64,000 nt of DNA from positions 124,001 to 188,000 of IMG/VR virus record IMGVR_UViG_3300026512_000002. One strand, 5' to 3'. Shown one piece after another: positions 1-9,407 of the stretch. The position numbers were made by a program, and so were the translations under genes. This DNA is from a virus. How positions within the stretch are numbered: position 1 is the first letter of the stretch; every line of letters begins with the position of its first letter. A model generated the notes under the pieces. It searched no databases. It was not told the origin of the DNA and was given only the letters and a program-made list of their open reading frames with translations.

Positions 1-435
1 CATCATCCATTCACATTATTTGATATTGTTCAATTGGTGTTAGAGCGTGAGATTGAGAACAATCCTGGTTCTACGGCTTTCAACGAATATTATTTAGCCA
101 ATGATGTTATGGAGTTACATGCTAGTAATATGGTTGGTATGGTACCGTTGACAAAAACAATACACCAAGCATTTCATGCTGGAATGATAACTATTCCAAA
201 ATCCGAAGTTTATGGAGATGTTGACGCGTTTTATAACAAGTACCATAGATTCATGGATGATGTTTTATCAAATAAATATGCGTTTTATAACAGTACTGAT
301 AATATGAGCATATTTGATTTTGAAAACAACAGAACAGTATTAACAGTTAATAAACAAATTATTGAAACTGTTGGAACATTACCAATAAATAAAATATCTA
401 GTATTGATAATAACAATATTGAATTTTTAGAATAG
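1..435 (+). CDS. HNH-like endonuclease family protein, C-terminal part (5' end outside window)
   Basis: The reading frame is open from the first base, so the gene starts upstream; the TTG at 34 is not the true start. The visible part begins HHPFTLFDIVQ and continues with a segment containing NMVGMVPLTKTIHQAFHAG. The paired histidines, an Asn about 40 residues later and a terminal H-x3-H spacing resemble the HNH-like proteins of large Firmicutes phages, where similar text (HHxPFTLxDIV ... VPLxxTVHxLxH) recurs. The family role would be nicking or cutting DNA, but catalytic residues cannot be confirmed from a fragment. It ends 10 nt before the next gene on the same strand, with which it is probably co-transcribed. 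The function is inferred from motif resemblance only. Confidence 0.45.
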   Translation, partial: HHPFTLFDIVQLVLEREIENNPGSTAFNEYYLANDVMELHASNMVGMVPLTKTIHQAFHAGMITIPKSEVYGDVDAFYNKYHRFMDDVLSNKYAFYNSTDNMSIFDFENNRTVLTVNKQIIETVGTLPINKISSIDNNNIEFLE

Positions 436-445
436 GAGAGCAATT

Positions 446-949
446 ATGTTAAATGAATTTATTTTTACCACTGTTATGGTTGGTATAATAGCAGTTGTGT
501 CTATTATATTCAATGTGCTGTATGAGATTAATAAGCGTAAAATATTAAAAAATTTTGGAGATGTTTTAAAACATTTGGATAATCTTAATAAAACTATTTT
601 TTTTTCTGATACTAAGCATAATCTTTTAAATACTTTAGATAAACTTATCATGGATAGTGTATCATATGAACTTAAACAGCTTAAATATATTAACACTGGT
701 AAGTATTATAGTAGTGAAGATTTGGTAGAATTATCACACGTAATATTCAATAGAGTGGATATGTATATGACTGATGATTTTTTAAAAATATGCTATGTTA
801 TTATTAATGAAAATAGTTTTAACGATTATTTGGTTCGAAGAATATATCTTATATTACTAGATGTTATAAGGGAACTTAATAAAAAAAGTAGAGGTGGTGC
901 TTTAGACAACACTGTTGGTGTTCCAAATGTCTCACAAGTTGACGGTTAA
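446..949 (+). CDS. small single-pass membrane protein, unknown function
   Basis: 167 residues, preceded by AGGAGAG with good spacing. Residues about 3-27 form one hydrophobic segment (FIFTTVMVGIIAVVSIIFNVLYEI) followed by a positively charged NKRK, which predicts an N-terminal anchor with the body in the cytoplasm. The rest is helical, rich in Leu, Asn and Asp, with no motif I recognise. It follows the HNH-like gene by 10 nt and its stop lies 1 nt from the stop of the convergent gene at 951. It could be an early host-takeover or lysis-accessory membrane protein, but nothing in the sequence decides this. Confidence 0.6.
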   Translation: MLNEFIFTTVMVGIIAVVSIIFNVLYEINKRKILKNFGDVLKHLDNLNKTIFFSDTKHNLLNTLDKLIMDSVSYELKQLKYINTGKYYSSEDLVELSHVIFNRVDMYMTDDFLKICYVIINENSFNDYLVRRIYLILLDVIRELNKKSRGGALDNTVGVPNVSQVDG

Positions 950-950
950 A

Positions 951-1517
951 TTATTTAAGTTTTCCTAATACTATTTTATGAAACCTTATTTCTTCTTTTT
1001 CAGATAGTTCATGTATATCAACTATGTTTTCATGTAACATTTGATTTCTAACTATACTTCTAAATGTATAATTTTCCATATTATCACTTGTTCTTTCTCT
1101 AAGAGCTTGTAGTTTTTCATTAACTTCTGGTTCGTTTATAAATGTTTCATCTAAACTTTCTTTATAGATACCTTTTTTTTCAGATGGTGATTGATATTCG
1201 TATTCAACCCCTTTAAGCAATTCAGACATTTGTTTTCCTGTCAACTTTGATTTAAGTTCACCAAAACTGTTCACCTCAACATCGAATTTTTTTTTAGCTA
1301 ATGCATACAATACTTTGTGATATTTATCGATGTTAGTAGGTTCTTTAGCTTTTTTAAAAGTTTCCAAAACGGATACATTTTCCGATATTTGTACATGTTC
1401 ATTTTCAATGGTTTCATATATACGATACAATGTGTTTTCATATATAGTATTTTGTAAAAATTCTAATTCTTCTTTTACTTCATCTAATTCTTTATAAAGT
1501 TTGTCTATCATATTCAT
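951..1517 (-). CDS. coiled-coil protein of the head-gene cluster, unknown function
   Basis: 188 residues, start preceded by AGGAG on the minus strand. The first about 40 residues are strongly charged and heptad-like (KELDEVKEELEFLQ), predicting a coiled coil; the rest is a Lys/Glu-rich helical protein. It is the last gene of a three-gene leftward unit behind the prohead protease and a probable neck protein, with spacings of 10-11 nt, so it is likely made late and takes part in head assembly. No homologous family is recognised. A scaffold, core or neck-accessory role would fit the position equally well. Confidence 0.6.
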   Translation of the reverse strand: MNMIDKLYKELDEVKEELEFLQNTIYENTLYRIYETIENEHVQISENVSVLETFKKAKEPTNIDKYHKVLYALAKKKFDVEVNSFGELKSKLTGKQMSELLKGVEYEYQSPSEKKGIYKESLDETFINEPEVNEKLQALRERTSDNMENYTFRSIVRNQMLHENIVDIHELSEKEEIRFHKIVLGKLK

Positions 1518-1528
1518 GATTACTCCTA

Positions 1529-2242
1529 TTAATTATTTGTATGAAAAATTCTTTTTCTATGTGCTGATTTCCAGTAATTCTTTTTCCAATACTCTACTAT
1601 ATCTCTTCGTTTTTCAGCCATACCTTCAAATTGACTTAGATTAAGTTCTAATGAACCAAAAGCTGTTGTTATATTTTCATACTGTTTTCGTATATTATAA
1701 ATAGCATCTTTAACATCAACTAATGCTAATTCCTTAAACTCATCTTCCATATTTGTAGGTATAGTGTAAAATGTGTCTGGGTGTATAGTATGGAATGTCA
1801 CTTGCATTATATTACCAACATATGTTTTACGTGGATATATACGTAATATGTTTGGTCGTATAAATTCACTTGTAATTGGAGTTGTCATACCAGATGTTAT
1901 ATTATTTCTCAATTGTCGATTAACAACAGCACCGTCAAAAGCTAGACCTGGATAAAATTCCGAATTATCATGTGACATTACAAGTCTTCTAAGTGATAAT
2001 ATTTTAGCTGGGTTAACTGCGGTTGTGGGTATTATAAAATCACCTGCAGAGCCAGGAACTGTTAACGCATTAGTCCCAATTTTTAATTCTAATTCTAACT
2101 GATATGGGTAGTATTTAGAAAAAGTGACTAATGTATGATCCTTTATTATTTCCAATAAATATGCCATTTCCATTTCTAGATGTGCATGAGAAATACCCAA
2201 CTTACTTCCAATATACTTTGCCAATTTAGTTGTGTTAAGCAT
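1529..2242 (-). CDS. probable neck / head-tail connector virion protein
   Basis: 237 residues, preceded by an AGGTGG site. The middle is beta-rich (SEFIRPNILRIYP, GNIMQVTFHTIHPDTFYTIP), followed by a helical stretch (EDEFKELALVDVKDAIYNIRK) and a basic C-terminus. This order of 'IYP, fhtxHpxxfxTIP, ExFxxLAlxDV' resembles structural proteins of myovirus necks that bridge portal and tail, but I cannot name an exact family. It lies directly downstream of the prohead protease in the same leftward unit, which supports a head-completion or connector role. A tail-terminator function is an alternative. Expression is probably late, from the AACA-N6-TA element at 3097-3108. Confidence 0.4.
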   Translation of the reverse strand: MLNTTKLAKYIGSKLGISHAHLEMEMAYLLEIIKDHTLVTFSKYYPYQLELELKIGTNALTVPGSAGDFIIPTTAVNPAKILSLRRLVMSHDNSEFYPGLAFDGAVVNRQLRNNITSGMTTPITSEFIRPNILRIYPRKTYVGNIMQVTFHTIHPDTFYTIPTNMEDEFKELALVDVKDAIYNIRKQYENITTAFGSLELNLSQFEGMAEKRRDIVEYWKKNYWKSAHRKRIFHTNN

Positions 2243-2252
2243 ATTTATCCAC

Positions 2253-3077
2253 CTATTGATCTTTTAAAGCCATTAACATATCTTTATACCTGTTGTGTTT
2301 AACAACATGTTCTTCTAATGGTGATATTATTGTATCTTCTTCATTTTTAACAATTATATCGTTATCAACAATAAATATTTTACTATCTTTAGTTAAAAGA
2401 TTTTCAGATACATCATACATATTTTCTGATAATATTGATAATTCTTTTATATCTGATTCTGTTATAGGATACACATTACCATATTTATGGTTATAATCAT
2501 CTATGTGTCCAGAATCATCATATTTTTCATTAATAATACCACCATCTAACATGTAGGCTATTTTATGACTAGGTGATAAAACATTATCATATGTTATTAA
2601 TCTAAAAGGTCTATTAACATATATAACACCACCTTTTCTTTTAATATTGCCTAAACCTCTCATACTAAAAGCTGCTTTATGTCCACGTAATATTTCACCT
2701 TTTAATTGTGGCCCAAAACCCATATTTGTTGTTTCCAATATCCCTTCAACGCGGTTATTAACAAAAAATAATTCTAGTATTGCATGGGTTGCTCTTTCAC
2801 GTAACACCATACTTTGTCTAGCAACCTGTTTGGTTAATGGGTGGTCTAGTTCACCATACCAACCATTAGTTGAAACAAGTTCTTGTATTCTTGGGTTATT
2901 ATAACCTTCTTTCAACATATCTTCATCATATATTCTATTATTTCTATTTTGTATAAAATCTTGTAATATTGCTCTGAACTTAATAGTGTTAGCTGTTTTA
3001 CTACCCACTACCTCAATTTCGTTATTGGTAGTCGAAGATTCGTGTATTATATGACCGATAATATTATTTTTACTCAT
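2253..3077 (-). CDS. prohead maturation protease (T4 gp21-like serine protease)
   Basis: 274 residues, about the size of phage capsid-maturation proteases. The N-terminal half carries GWYGELDHP (candidate catalytic His79) after a 'RIYDEDMLKEGYNN' strand, and the second half carries KAAFSMRGLG (candidate nucleophile Ser138), then ITYDNVLSPSH (candidate Asp164). The order His, Ser, Asp and the S-x-R-G-L-G context match the herpesvirus-type fold proteases of T4 gp21 and phiKZ gp175. The enzyme acts inside the procapsid, trimming scaffold, capsid and internal proteins before DNA packaging. It sits next to a candidate scaffold gene and the major capsid gene, as expected. It is first in a leftward unit behind the AACA-N6-TA element at 3097-3108. 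The Shine-Dalgarno (AGG) is weak. Confidence 0.85.
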   Translation of the reverse strand: MSKNNIIGHIIHESSTTNNEIEVVGSKTANTIKFRAILQDFIQNRNNRIYDEDMLKEGYNNPRIQELVSTNGWYGELDHPLTKQVARQSMVLRERATHAILELFFVNNRVEGILETTNMGFGPQLKGEILRGHKAAFSMRGLGNIKRKGGVIYVNRPFRLITYDNVLSPSHKIAYMLDGGIINEKYDDSGHIDDYNHKYGNVYPITESDIKELSILSENMYDVSENLLTKDSKIFIVDNDIIVKNEEDTIISPLEEHVVKHNRYKDMLMALKDQ

Positions 3078-3096
3078 AACAGTACCTATAGTTGTT

Positions 3097-3108
3097 TATA
3101 TAAGTGTT
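3097..3108 (-). promoter_or_regulatory. candidate late promoter, AACA-N6-TA
   Basis: Minus-strand AACACTTATATA; predicted start at 3097, 20 nt before the protease start codon. It matches the consensus shared by 17 sites in this window. Confidence 0.55.
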
Positions 3109-3188
3109 ATTGTTAAAATGTTTCTAATGTAAAATAATCAACATTATTTTTAAACAATATTCAGTATATTTTCTATTTTTTTTTATAA

Positions 3189-3200
3189 AACATATATATA
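3189..3200 (+). promoter_or_regulatory. candidate late promoter, AACA-N6-TA
   Basis: AACATATATATA; predicted start at 3200, 17 nt before the start codon of the candidate scaffold gene. It is back to back with the leftward element at 3097-3108. Confidence 0.55.
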
Positions 3201-3216
3201 AGAATATGGAGGGTAT

Positions 3217-4056
3217 ATGATATTTAATACAGTTAAACCTATAAAAAATGAAAACAGTGCTATCACGATTAAAACTAATACTAGTTTTGGGTACTATGGT
3301 TCAAGTAAAAATGTGACTGTTGTTAATGAGAAAGGTTTAAGCGATGAGCTTAATGACAAATTAAATGGTAGTGACAATGTTGATGATACTACTAAACCTG
3401 ATAACAAACAGAAAAAACAACCTCAAACACAAGAATCTGATAAGCCTGATGATAAACAGGTGGAACAACCTCAAACACAAGAATCTGATAATAATGATAA
3501 TGATGATACTGGTTTAAGTGATGAGTTAGATAACAAGTTGGAAAATACTAAAGTTGCCGATAAACAGAACAATCAATCTCAAGCACAAGAACCTAATGTT
3601 ACTCCTGCTATATCGAATGATAATGATACTAAGAACCAAGTTAGTGGTAATTCTAGTACTAATAACGAACCTGTTAAAACAGAAGTTGATATTAAAAAAG
3701 ATAAAATTAGGAAAAAATTACTATTTGATAAATTTGTAAACATGCGAGATGCTATTAACAAATTGTCTTTAAAAATGAGTATTTTTAGAAATAGAAACGA
3801 TATTAACATAGAACGTAACGCCCAGGCTTTTAAATATATTGTCACTAAAGTAGATAATATGAAAACTAATATAGATATGGTTATATTGCATAGATATGGT
3901 ATGATGGATAATGGTAAATTAATGTTATTATACAATTCCATGACAACACAGTTTTTAATATTATCTGAAATGTTCTTAAGTTTATTCGTATCAGATGATG
4001 TCAAAAAAGAAATATCAACGATACGAAAAATACGTAAAAATCTAAAAAGTAGTTAA
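3217..4056 (+). CDS. repeat-rich acidic protein, candidate head scaffold/core protein
   Basis: 279 residues, start preceded by GGAGGG. Residues about 40-160 are low-complexity and hydrophilic: a GLSDELNDKL / GLSDELDNKL pair brackets two copies of a unit ending QPQTQESD, followed by a third diverged copy (QSQAQEPN). The last about 110 residues are a basic, helical, folded-looking domain. Its position between the prohead protease and the major capsid gene is where T4-like phages keep scaffold/core genes, and an acidic, flexible, repeat-bearing protein fits that role. It has its own candidate late promoter at 3189-3200. There is no sequence family I can name, so the scaffold role is inferred from position and composition. 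Confidence 0.4.
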   Translation: MIFNTVKPIKNENSAITIKTNTSFGYYGSSKNVTVVNEKGLSDELNDKLNGSDNVDDTTKPDNKQKKQPQTQESDKPDDKQVEQPQTQESDNNDNDDTGLSDELDNKLENTKVADKQNNQSQAQEPNVTPAISNDNDTKNQVSGNSSTNNEPVKTEVDIKKDKIRKKLLFDKFVNMRDAINKLSLKMSIFRNRNDINIERNAQAFKYIVTKVDNMKTNIDMVILHRYGMMDNGKLMLLYNSMTTQFLILSEMFLSLFVSDDVKKEISTIRKIRKNLKSS

Positions 4057-4064
4057 TATTACAT

Positions 4065-4076
4065 AACAATAGAATA
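4065..4076 (+). promoter_or_regulatory. candidate late promoter, AACA-N6-TA
   Basis: AACAATAGAATA; predicted start at 4076, giving the major capsid mRNA a leader of about 57 nt, longer than the 16-28 nt seen at most other sites. Confidence 0.5.
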
Positions 4077-4132
4077 AATTTATGTATAACTTAAATACAT
4101 GTATATTATGTTTATTTTTTTAGGAGAATAAT

Positions 4133-5938
4133 ATGGCTAGAGTAACGGTTGATAAAACTATACCAGCAGCACCAAGAGTTGAAGGAGCTAATGAGTATAT
4201 TAGGGAAGCTATCCATGGAATGAAAAGAGATTATAATGTTGATATGTTAACTGACTATGTTAATGTTAGCAGAAATAATCCAGAATTAATCAATGAGTAT
4301 ATCGATAGAATGGCGGGTAATTTGGACGTTGAAGATGTTGATATGATGAAAGTTAGTGCTAATAACCAAATGATAGATATGGTTACAGAATCAATGTTTG
4401 GTACTATCCAACCTATTGTATCTATGGTATTACCTATTTATCGTAAGTTTTTACCAAAACTTGTTGTTAAGCAGTCAATGCCTACACAACCAGCACCTGC
4501 ACCTACTTTTAAAATTCAGACAATGGAAGAAAAGTATGTTGATATTAGAGGAAAAGAGACAATTCTTAAAGAATATTTTAATGAAGAGTTTAAAAAAGAT
4601 CCATATACATTCGATACTGGGTTGCTTCCTATTTATAAGGATTTTTTACCTATTATAGCATTAGATGATTATAACCTTATTACAGCTAAAAGAAGTGATG
4701 GAACATATCATGCATCAACACCACTTGCTGCTCAATCTTGGTATGCTACTGAGTTAGCACCTAATGGTGTAACACCTCAAGATAGTTTGGGACCAAAATT
4801 ATATATCACTGAAGTTCAGATGGAATTAGGTATTGGAGCAGATGGTGCTGGCGCATATGACGCTACTAACAACGAAATTGTAACAGTTAGAGTTAATGCT
4901 ATTAAAAACCATGAAGGTACTATTTATGCTGATGTTGAATATGTTGCTGATAGTAGTTGGACAACTATGGTACCTAACCAACATTTAGCTGTTCCACAAG
5001 GTACTAAATTTAATGATATTATTATTGGTAAAGTTAACAATGTGACTGATCAAGTTACTATTACAACTGTTAACGATCAAGCTAACCTTGCACCAGTTGC
5101 TGGTGTTTTTAAAGCTGCTATTGTTTCAGCTAAATTCCAAGGACAAGTGTCTAATGAATTAAATAATGTTGTATCTCAAGCTAAACTTGAAATCAATCAT
5201 AAGGAATACACAGTTGGACATGGTGAACATGTTTCAACACCTACACCAATTGAATATATTAAAGATCTTAATGTTATGTATAGTATTGATGGTGCTTTAA
5301 AGTTAACTGATATTATGTCACATGCAATGGCTAATAGAACTGAACTTGAAGCATGGCATTTTCTTGGTAAATCATATGCTGAAAACAATATGGATCTTAG
5401 AGGTTTCCGTGGATGGTTTGATGTTTCACCTGATTCTAATTTTACAGGACTTCCAGTTCAATGGAAAGAAGAAATTAAAGAAATTATTGATAGAGTTGTT
5501 GTTACAATGACTAATGCTTCAGATCATAATATTGGTAAATTTGTTATTTATGGTAATATGATTGATATGAGTGTTATTAAAAATGTTAGTTGGGATGTTA
5601 GAGCTAATAGTGCTACTGAAATCGGTGGTGTTAAAACAGGATATTCTGTTGGTCAATATTTTGGTGCTGCTGGTAATTATGTTTTAGTTGCAAGTTCACA
5701 AATTCCTGATGGTGAAATCAGAATAGTTTACTACCCTGATGATTCAGAAATGTTAACTTATCAATATATGCCATACTCATTCAATATTGTTAATGATGCA
5801 GCATATAGAAATCCTCATGCACCAAACATTCCATCATTGGTTATGTTAAAAAGACATATCTTTGTTGAAGGTACACCTTATCAAGCAGTTATGGAAATTA
5901 AAAATAATACTGTTGATGGTACATTAACATATAGATAG
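4133..5938 (+). CDS. major capsid protein (HK97 fold, T4 gp23-like)
   Basis: 601 residues, strong AGGAG 6 nt before the ATG. An N-terminal region of about 120 residues is helical and acidic, followed by a long mixed beta region and a C-terminal segment (TYQYMPYSFNIVNDAAYRNP, then P..PSLVMLKRHIFVEG) of the kind that closes the gp23-type P-domain. Size, a dedicated promoter (4065-4076) and a terminator (5970-6008) make this a single highly expressed unit. It lies between protease/scaffold and large terminase, the usual place. Candidate maturation sites of [LI]-x-E type lie near residues 22-25 (IRE) and 52-56 (INE), consistent with propeptide removal by the protease at 2253-3077. The exact cleavage site is a guess. 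Confidence 0.8.
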   Translation: MARVTVDKTIPAAPRVEGANEYIREAIHGMKRDYNVDMLTDYVNVSRNNPELINEYIDRMAGNLDVEDVDMMKVSANNQMIDMVTESMFGTIQPIVSMVLPIYRKFLPKLVVKQSMPTQPAPAPTFKIQTMEEKYVDIRGKETILKEYFNEEFKKDPYTFDTGLLPIYKDFLPIIALDDYNLITAKRSDGTYHASTPLAAQSWYATELAPNGVTPQDSLGPKLYITEVQMELGIGADGAGAYDATNNEIVTVRVNAIKNHEGTIYADVEYVADSSWTTMVPNQHLAVPQGTKFNDIIIGKVNNVTDQVTITTVNDQANLAPVAGVFKAAIVSAKFQGQVSNELNNVVSQAKLEINHKEYTVGHGEHVSTPTPIEYIKDLNVMYSIDGALKLTDIMSHAMANRTELEAWHFLGKSYAENNMDLRGFRGWFDVSPDSNFTGLPVQWKEEIKEIIDRVVVTMTNASDHNIGKFVIYGNMIDMSVIKNVSWDVRANSATEIGGVKTGYSVGQYFGAAGNYVLVASSQIPDGEIRIVYYPDDSEMLTYQYMPYSFNIVNDAAYRNPHAPNIPSLVMLKRHIFVEGTPYQAVMEIKNNTVDGTLTYR

Positions 5939-5969
5939 AGGTATTATAATATAATTTAAAACCACATAT

Positions 5970-6008
5970 GGCTAATCATACTTTTTGTGTGATTAGCCTT
6001 TCTTTTTC
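5970..6008 (+). terminator. intrinsic terminator after the major capsid gene
   Basis: Stem 5970-5981 pairs with 5987-5998 (12 bp, one G-U), loop of five T, followed by a T-rich tract. It lies 32 nt after the capsid stop and ends just before the next ribosome-binding site. Confidence 0.85.
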
Positions 6009-6034
6009 AATCACATTGTTAGGTGGGTGTTGAT

Positions 6035-6565
6035 ATGACAGATTTTAAAGCAATTAAATATGATATATATGGAATTATTTCAAATATAAATAATGTGCAT
6101 AACAGAGAAGAGTATATTCATATGTTAGAAAATGATATATGTGAAATATTTCAATTTAATAAAACTCATATATTTATATTAAATAGTAATGTTCCTATAG
6201 TTAATCTAATAATACCTGAAAAATTAACGCATACTATACTTGATATGATTAAAACAAATGTATTTGCAAGCATACCTAACATGTACTTATTAATAAGTGA
6301 CTATGTTTTTAAGAAGTATGATCATGATGAAATATTAGCTATTATATTACATGAGATTGGTCATTTAAAAAATTCTGAAAGAATAGAAAAAGATATATTG
6401 AATAATGTTAATGGTATTGTTAGTAAAGTAGATATTGATCATGAATACTTTGCTGATAGTTTTGCAGCTAAATTAGGTTATAAAAAAGCTCTTATAAGAT
6501 TTCTTAATAGATATGATGGTATTGATATTGGTTTACGTATTAATAAGTTAGTTAATTTAAAATAA
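6035..6565 (+). CDS. HExxH zinc metallopeptidase-like protein
   Basis: 176 residues from the ATG at 6035, which has AGGTGGG at 6021-6027; the GTG at 6023 lies inside that site and is rejected. The motif ILHEIGH (H106, E107, H110) is followed 27 residues later by DHEYFAD (E137), the pattern of gluzincin peptidases such as the M48 family: two His and a distal Glu bind zinc and E107 is the catalytic base. There is no signal peptide or clear membrane segment. It sits between capsid and terminase genes behind a terminator, with the next start 12 nt away, suggesting co-expression with the terminase. The substrate is unknown; head maturation or host takeover are both possible. Confidence 0.65.
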   Translation: MTDFKAIKYDIYGIISNINNVHNREEYIHMLENDICEIFQFNKTHIFILNSNVPIVNLIIPEKLTHTILDMIKTNVFASIPNMYLLISDYVFKKYDHDEILAIILHEIGHLKNSERIEKDILNNVNGIVSKVDIDHEYFADSFAAKLGYKKALIRFLNRYDGIDIGLRINKLVNLK

Positions 6566-6577
6566 GAGGTGCACTAT

Positions 6578-8491
6578 ATGTTAATAGATCTTAATACATC
6601 TAACACTAGTTTTTTAGAGATGGCGATATTGTTGAAAGAAAAATATGGTGTTAAAAATAATGTTTTTTTTCTTAAGTTATATGATGATAGTTTAGTAGGT
6701 GTCGATCCTAGAGACCCTAGTTTATCTATAGATACGAAAGCTAAAATAGTATATGAATGTTTAATAAACCCATGGTATTATTTCAGGGAGGTTGTACTTA
6801 TACCTGAAGATGGTGGTTCTGCTAGATTTAGGTTGGATATAGGTACATTGTCTCAAGTTTTTTTAACATTACATAATGTATCTATATTTAAATTACAGCC
6901 AAGACAAACTGGTAAAACAATAACAGCTGCTACAGTATATAGTTATTTTTATCAATTTATATTAAAAAATTCAGAAATACTATATATGAACAAGTCGCAT
7001 GGTGATAGTAAGAAAAATATAAAAAGGACTAGGGATATAATAGAAGCTTTGCCAAAATATTTGCAATTTAAACATAAGAAAAATAATACCGCTAAGGAAA
7101 CATTGTTTCTGCATTTACGAAATAATACTATTACTGCTAAACCTACTGCTACTAATCCAACTACAGCTGATCTACTAGGTAGAGGGTTAACAAGCCCAAT
7201 GTTATGGTTTGACGAATATGCTTTTCTCAAATATAATGATATTATTTATGATGCAGCTATTATGGCATTTTCAAAATCATCAGAAAATGCTGAGAAATAT
7301 GGTTCAGCATATGGTGTTGTTATTACAACCACACCTAATTCGGTAGATGTTAGTTCTGGCCATGAGGCATATACTACCATGCAGACATCAGCAAGATGGG
7401 ATATTAATATGTTAGATTGGAGTATTGAAGATATTAGAGAACATGTTAAAACAGGTCAAACTATATTTTTAACAATAGAATATGGTTATCGTGAGTTAAA
7501 TTTAGATGAAGAGTGGTTAGAAACACAAAAAAGATTTTTAAAATATAATATGCTTAAAATTAAACGTGAGATTTTATTAGAATGGCCACAATCTTTTGAT
7601 AATTCACCATTTAGTGAAGAAGAATTAGCTAACATATCGCAACATACTAAAGAAAGAATGAATACTCATCGTATAGATAAATATCTTTTTGAAATATATG
7701 AGACTATAGATCCTAATAAAGTATATGTATTAGGATCCGATGTTGGTGGTGGGTTAGGAGCTGATAGTTCAACCATAGTCGTATATGATCCTGATGATAA
7801 AAAAGTTGCAGCTACATTTGCATCAAATACTGAATCAGTAACAATACCTAAGTTTACAAAATTAATAATAAATGTTATGGATAATTGGTTACCATATTCG
7901 ATCATAGCTATAGAACGAAACAATTATGGGTTAGGGATTATACAAGAGATAATCGAAACTCGTCCTGATTTAAAAAGACGACTACTATATCATTATAAGA
8001 ATGAAATTAATGTTAGTAAAAATGGTGAAAAAATTAAAGATGTTCGTAAAAATAATAGTAATAAAAACGGATCAAGAATATATGGTGTCAATACAAACGG
8101 TACTAGTCGTGATGATATGATGGATGATTTATATGATATTATATTAAGCGAACCTACACGTTTAAGTGTTAGATCAATATATTCACAAATTAAAACATTA
8201 GAAATTAAGAAAACAAGTAGTGGTAAAGAGCGCATAGAACATATGACTGGAAAACACGATGATATACTATTTGGATTTTTAATATTAACATGGGCATTGA
8301 AACAACGTCCGACCAAAAAAATGATAGGCGAAATGAAACGGTTATCATATAAAAATAATATCAATAATCTTACAAAGAAAACAGTTAAAACTAATTCCAT
8401 ATTAGAACTTAATAAACGATATAATGATAATGTGATATATAATACTAAAAAAACAGGCTCTATATTTGATTTAAATAGACGTGACAGGTAA
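6578..8491 (+). CDS. terL: terminase large subunit (packaging ATPase-nuclease)
   Basis: 637 residues from the ATG at 6578 (AAGAGG upstream; the GTG at 6569 lies within the ribosome site). The ATPase half has Walker A LQPRQTGKT near residue 110, Walker B MLWFDEYAF near 210, and a VVITTTPN motif C. The nuclease half has GSDVGGGLGADSSTIVVYD near 390, IAIERNNYG, and a late Asp in TGKHDDILFG, which together form the RNase H-like metal site. This is the motor that translocates genomic DNA into the prohead and cuts concatemers. The order matches T4 gp17, and the length is normal. It follows the metallopeptidase-like gene by 12 nt. A small terminase subunit is not recognised in the window. Confidence 0.93.
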   Translation: MLIDLNTSNTSFLEMAILLKEKYGVKNNVFFLKLYDDSLVGVDPRDPSLSIDTKAKIVYECLINPWYYFREVVLIPEDGGSARFRLDIGTLSQVFLTLHNVSIFKLQPRQTGKTITAATVYSYFYQFILKNSEILYMNKSHGDSKKNIKRTRDIIEALPKYLQFKHKKNNTAKETLFLHLRNNTITAKPTATNPTTADLLGRGLTSPMLWFDEYAFLKYNDIIYDAAIMAFSKSSENAEKYGSAYGVVITTTPNSVDVSSGHEAYTTMQTSARWDINMLDWSIEDIREHVKTGQTIFLTIEYGYRELNLDEEWLETQKRFLKYNMLKIKREILLEWPQSFDNSPFSEEELANISQHTKERMNTHRIDKYLFEIYETIDPNKVYVLGSDVGGGLGADSSTIVVYDPDDKKVAATFASNTESVTIPKFTKLIINVMDNWLPYSIIAIERNNYGLGIIQEIIETRPDLKRRLLYHYKNEINVSKNGEKIKDVRKNNSNKNGSRIYGVNTNGTSRDDMMDDLYDIILSEPTRLSVRSIYSQIKTLEIKKTSSGKERIEHMTGKHDDILFGFLILTWALKQRPTKKMIGEMKRLSYKNNINNLTKKTVKTNSILELNKRYNDNVIYNTKKTGSIFDLNRRDR

Positions 8492-8519
8492 TGTGAAATA
8501 ACACATAAAAAACACCAAC

Positions 8520-8531
8520 AACATTTAATTA
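8520..8531 (+). promoter_or_regulatory. candidate late promoter, AACA-N6-TA
   Basis: AACATTTAATTA; predicted start at 8531, 26 nt before the ATG at 8557. Confidence 0.5.
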
Positions 8532-8556
8532 ATAGAATGTAAATGGAGGTTGTTGT

Positions 8557-9396
8557 ATGAATGATATTTATGATGAAATGATAGAGAAATATATCGATGG
8601 TGATATACATGATGAAAACATATATGAGTATGATGGTAACTTTGATCATGACACATTTATTCAAAATTTGGAAATCGTTATAGGAAACAGAATGTCTGTT
8701 GACAGTAATGATATAAAAGATTTGTTTAGAATAATTAGAAATAGGTATGAGTTTTTAACAAAGCAAATGAATTTTGATGATACAGTAGAGTTGGCTGATG
8801 CTAAAAACGAATATGATGCTTTTGTCGATATCATTATTGAAAAAATTATTGAATTTTATAAATTGGAATATAATGATGATAGTATTGTAACTAATATGTT
8901 TGAACGTGATGAATTGGCTAATGTGTTATATCATTTTTTTATTAAAGATTTTTCAGATAATATGATTATGTTATTTCATGGATATTTAATAGATAATGAG
9001 AATATGATATTAGATAAATTTGAAGTTTCATCTAAAGTGAAAGATGTGACCACTATATCTGTAAGAGAAAAAATTGGCAAGGATCCTGTTGCATTAGCAA
9101 CTGTTTTAAATATGAGTGAGCTTATAGATATTGCTATTGGTGAATTTATGTCAAATCCTTCACGTATAATTAAAGATATTGTCAATTATGATCCTGACGC
9201 ATATTATAATTATAAAATGAAAGAATATTTTAAAATTGATAATGATACCGATAACAATGATTTAGAAGCACCATTACTTAGTGTTGGATCTGAATTTGCT
9301 GAAGTATTTTTTAGCGTGTTAGATGATCAAGATATGAAATTAAAAATAACATCGGATTTAATAAACTTAATTATGGAAGAATTCCTTGAAATGTAA
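8557..9396 (+). CDS. acidic helical protein, unknown function
   Basis: 279 residues, preceded by TGGAGG. Very acidic at the N-terminus (many Asp, Tyr, Glu), predicted mostly helical, no transmembrane segment and no motif I recognise. It lies 8 nt before the ribosome-bound P-loop gene at 9408 and behind its own AACA-N6-TA element, inside the head and tail-gene block. A virion or assembly role is therefore likely, but this rests on context only. Portal proteins are usually longer and less acidic, so I do not assign that. Confidence 0.55.
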   Translation: MNDIYDEMIEKYIDGDIHDENIYEYDGNFDHDTFIQNLEIVIGNRMSVDSNDIKDLFRIIRNRYEFLTKQMNFDDTVELADAKNEYDAFVDIIIEKIIEFYKLEYNDDSIVTNMFERDELANVLYHFFIKDFSDNMIMLFHGYLIDNENMILDKFEVSSKVKDVTTISVREKIGKDPVALATVLNMSELIDIAIGEFMSNPSRIIKDIVNYDPDAYYNYKMKEYFKIDNDTDNNDLEAPLLSVGSEFAEVFFSVLDDQDMKLKITSDLINLIMEEFLEM

Positions 9397-9407
9397 TTGG
9401 AGGTATG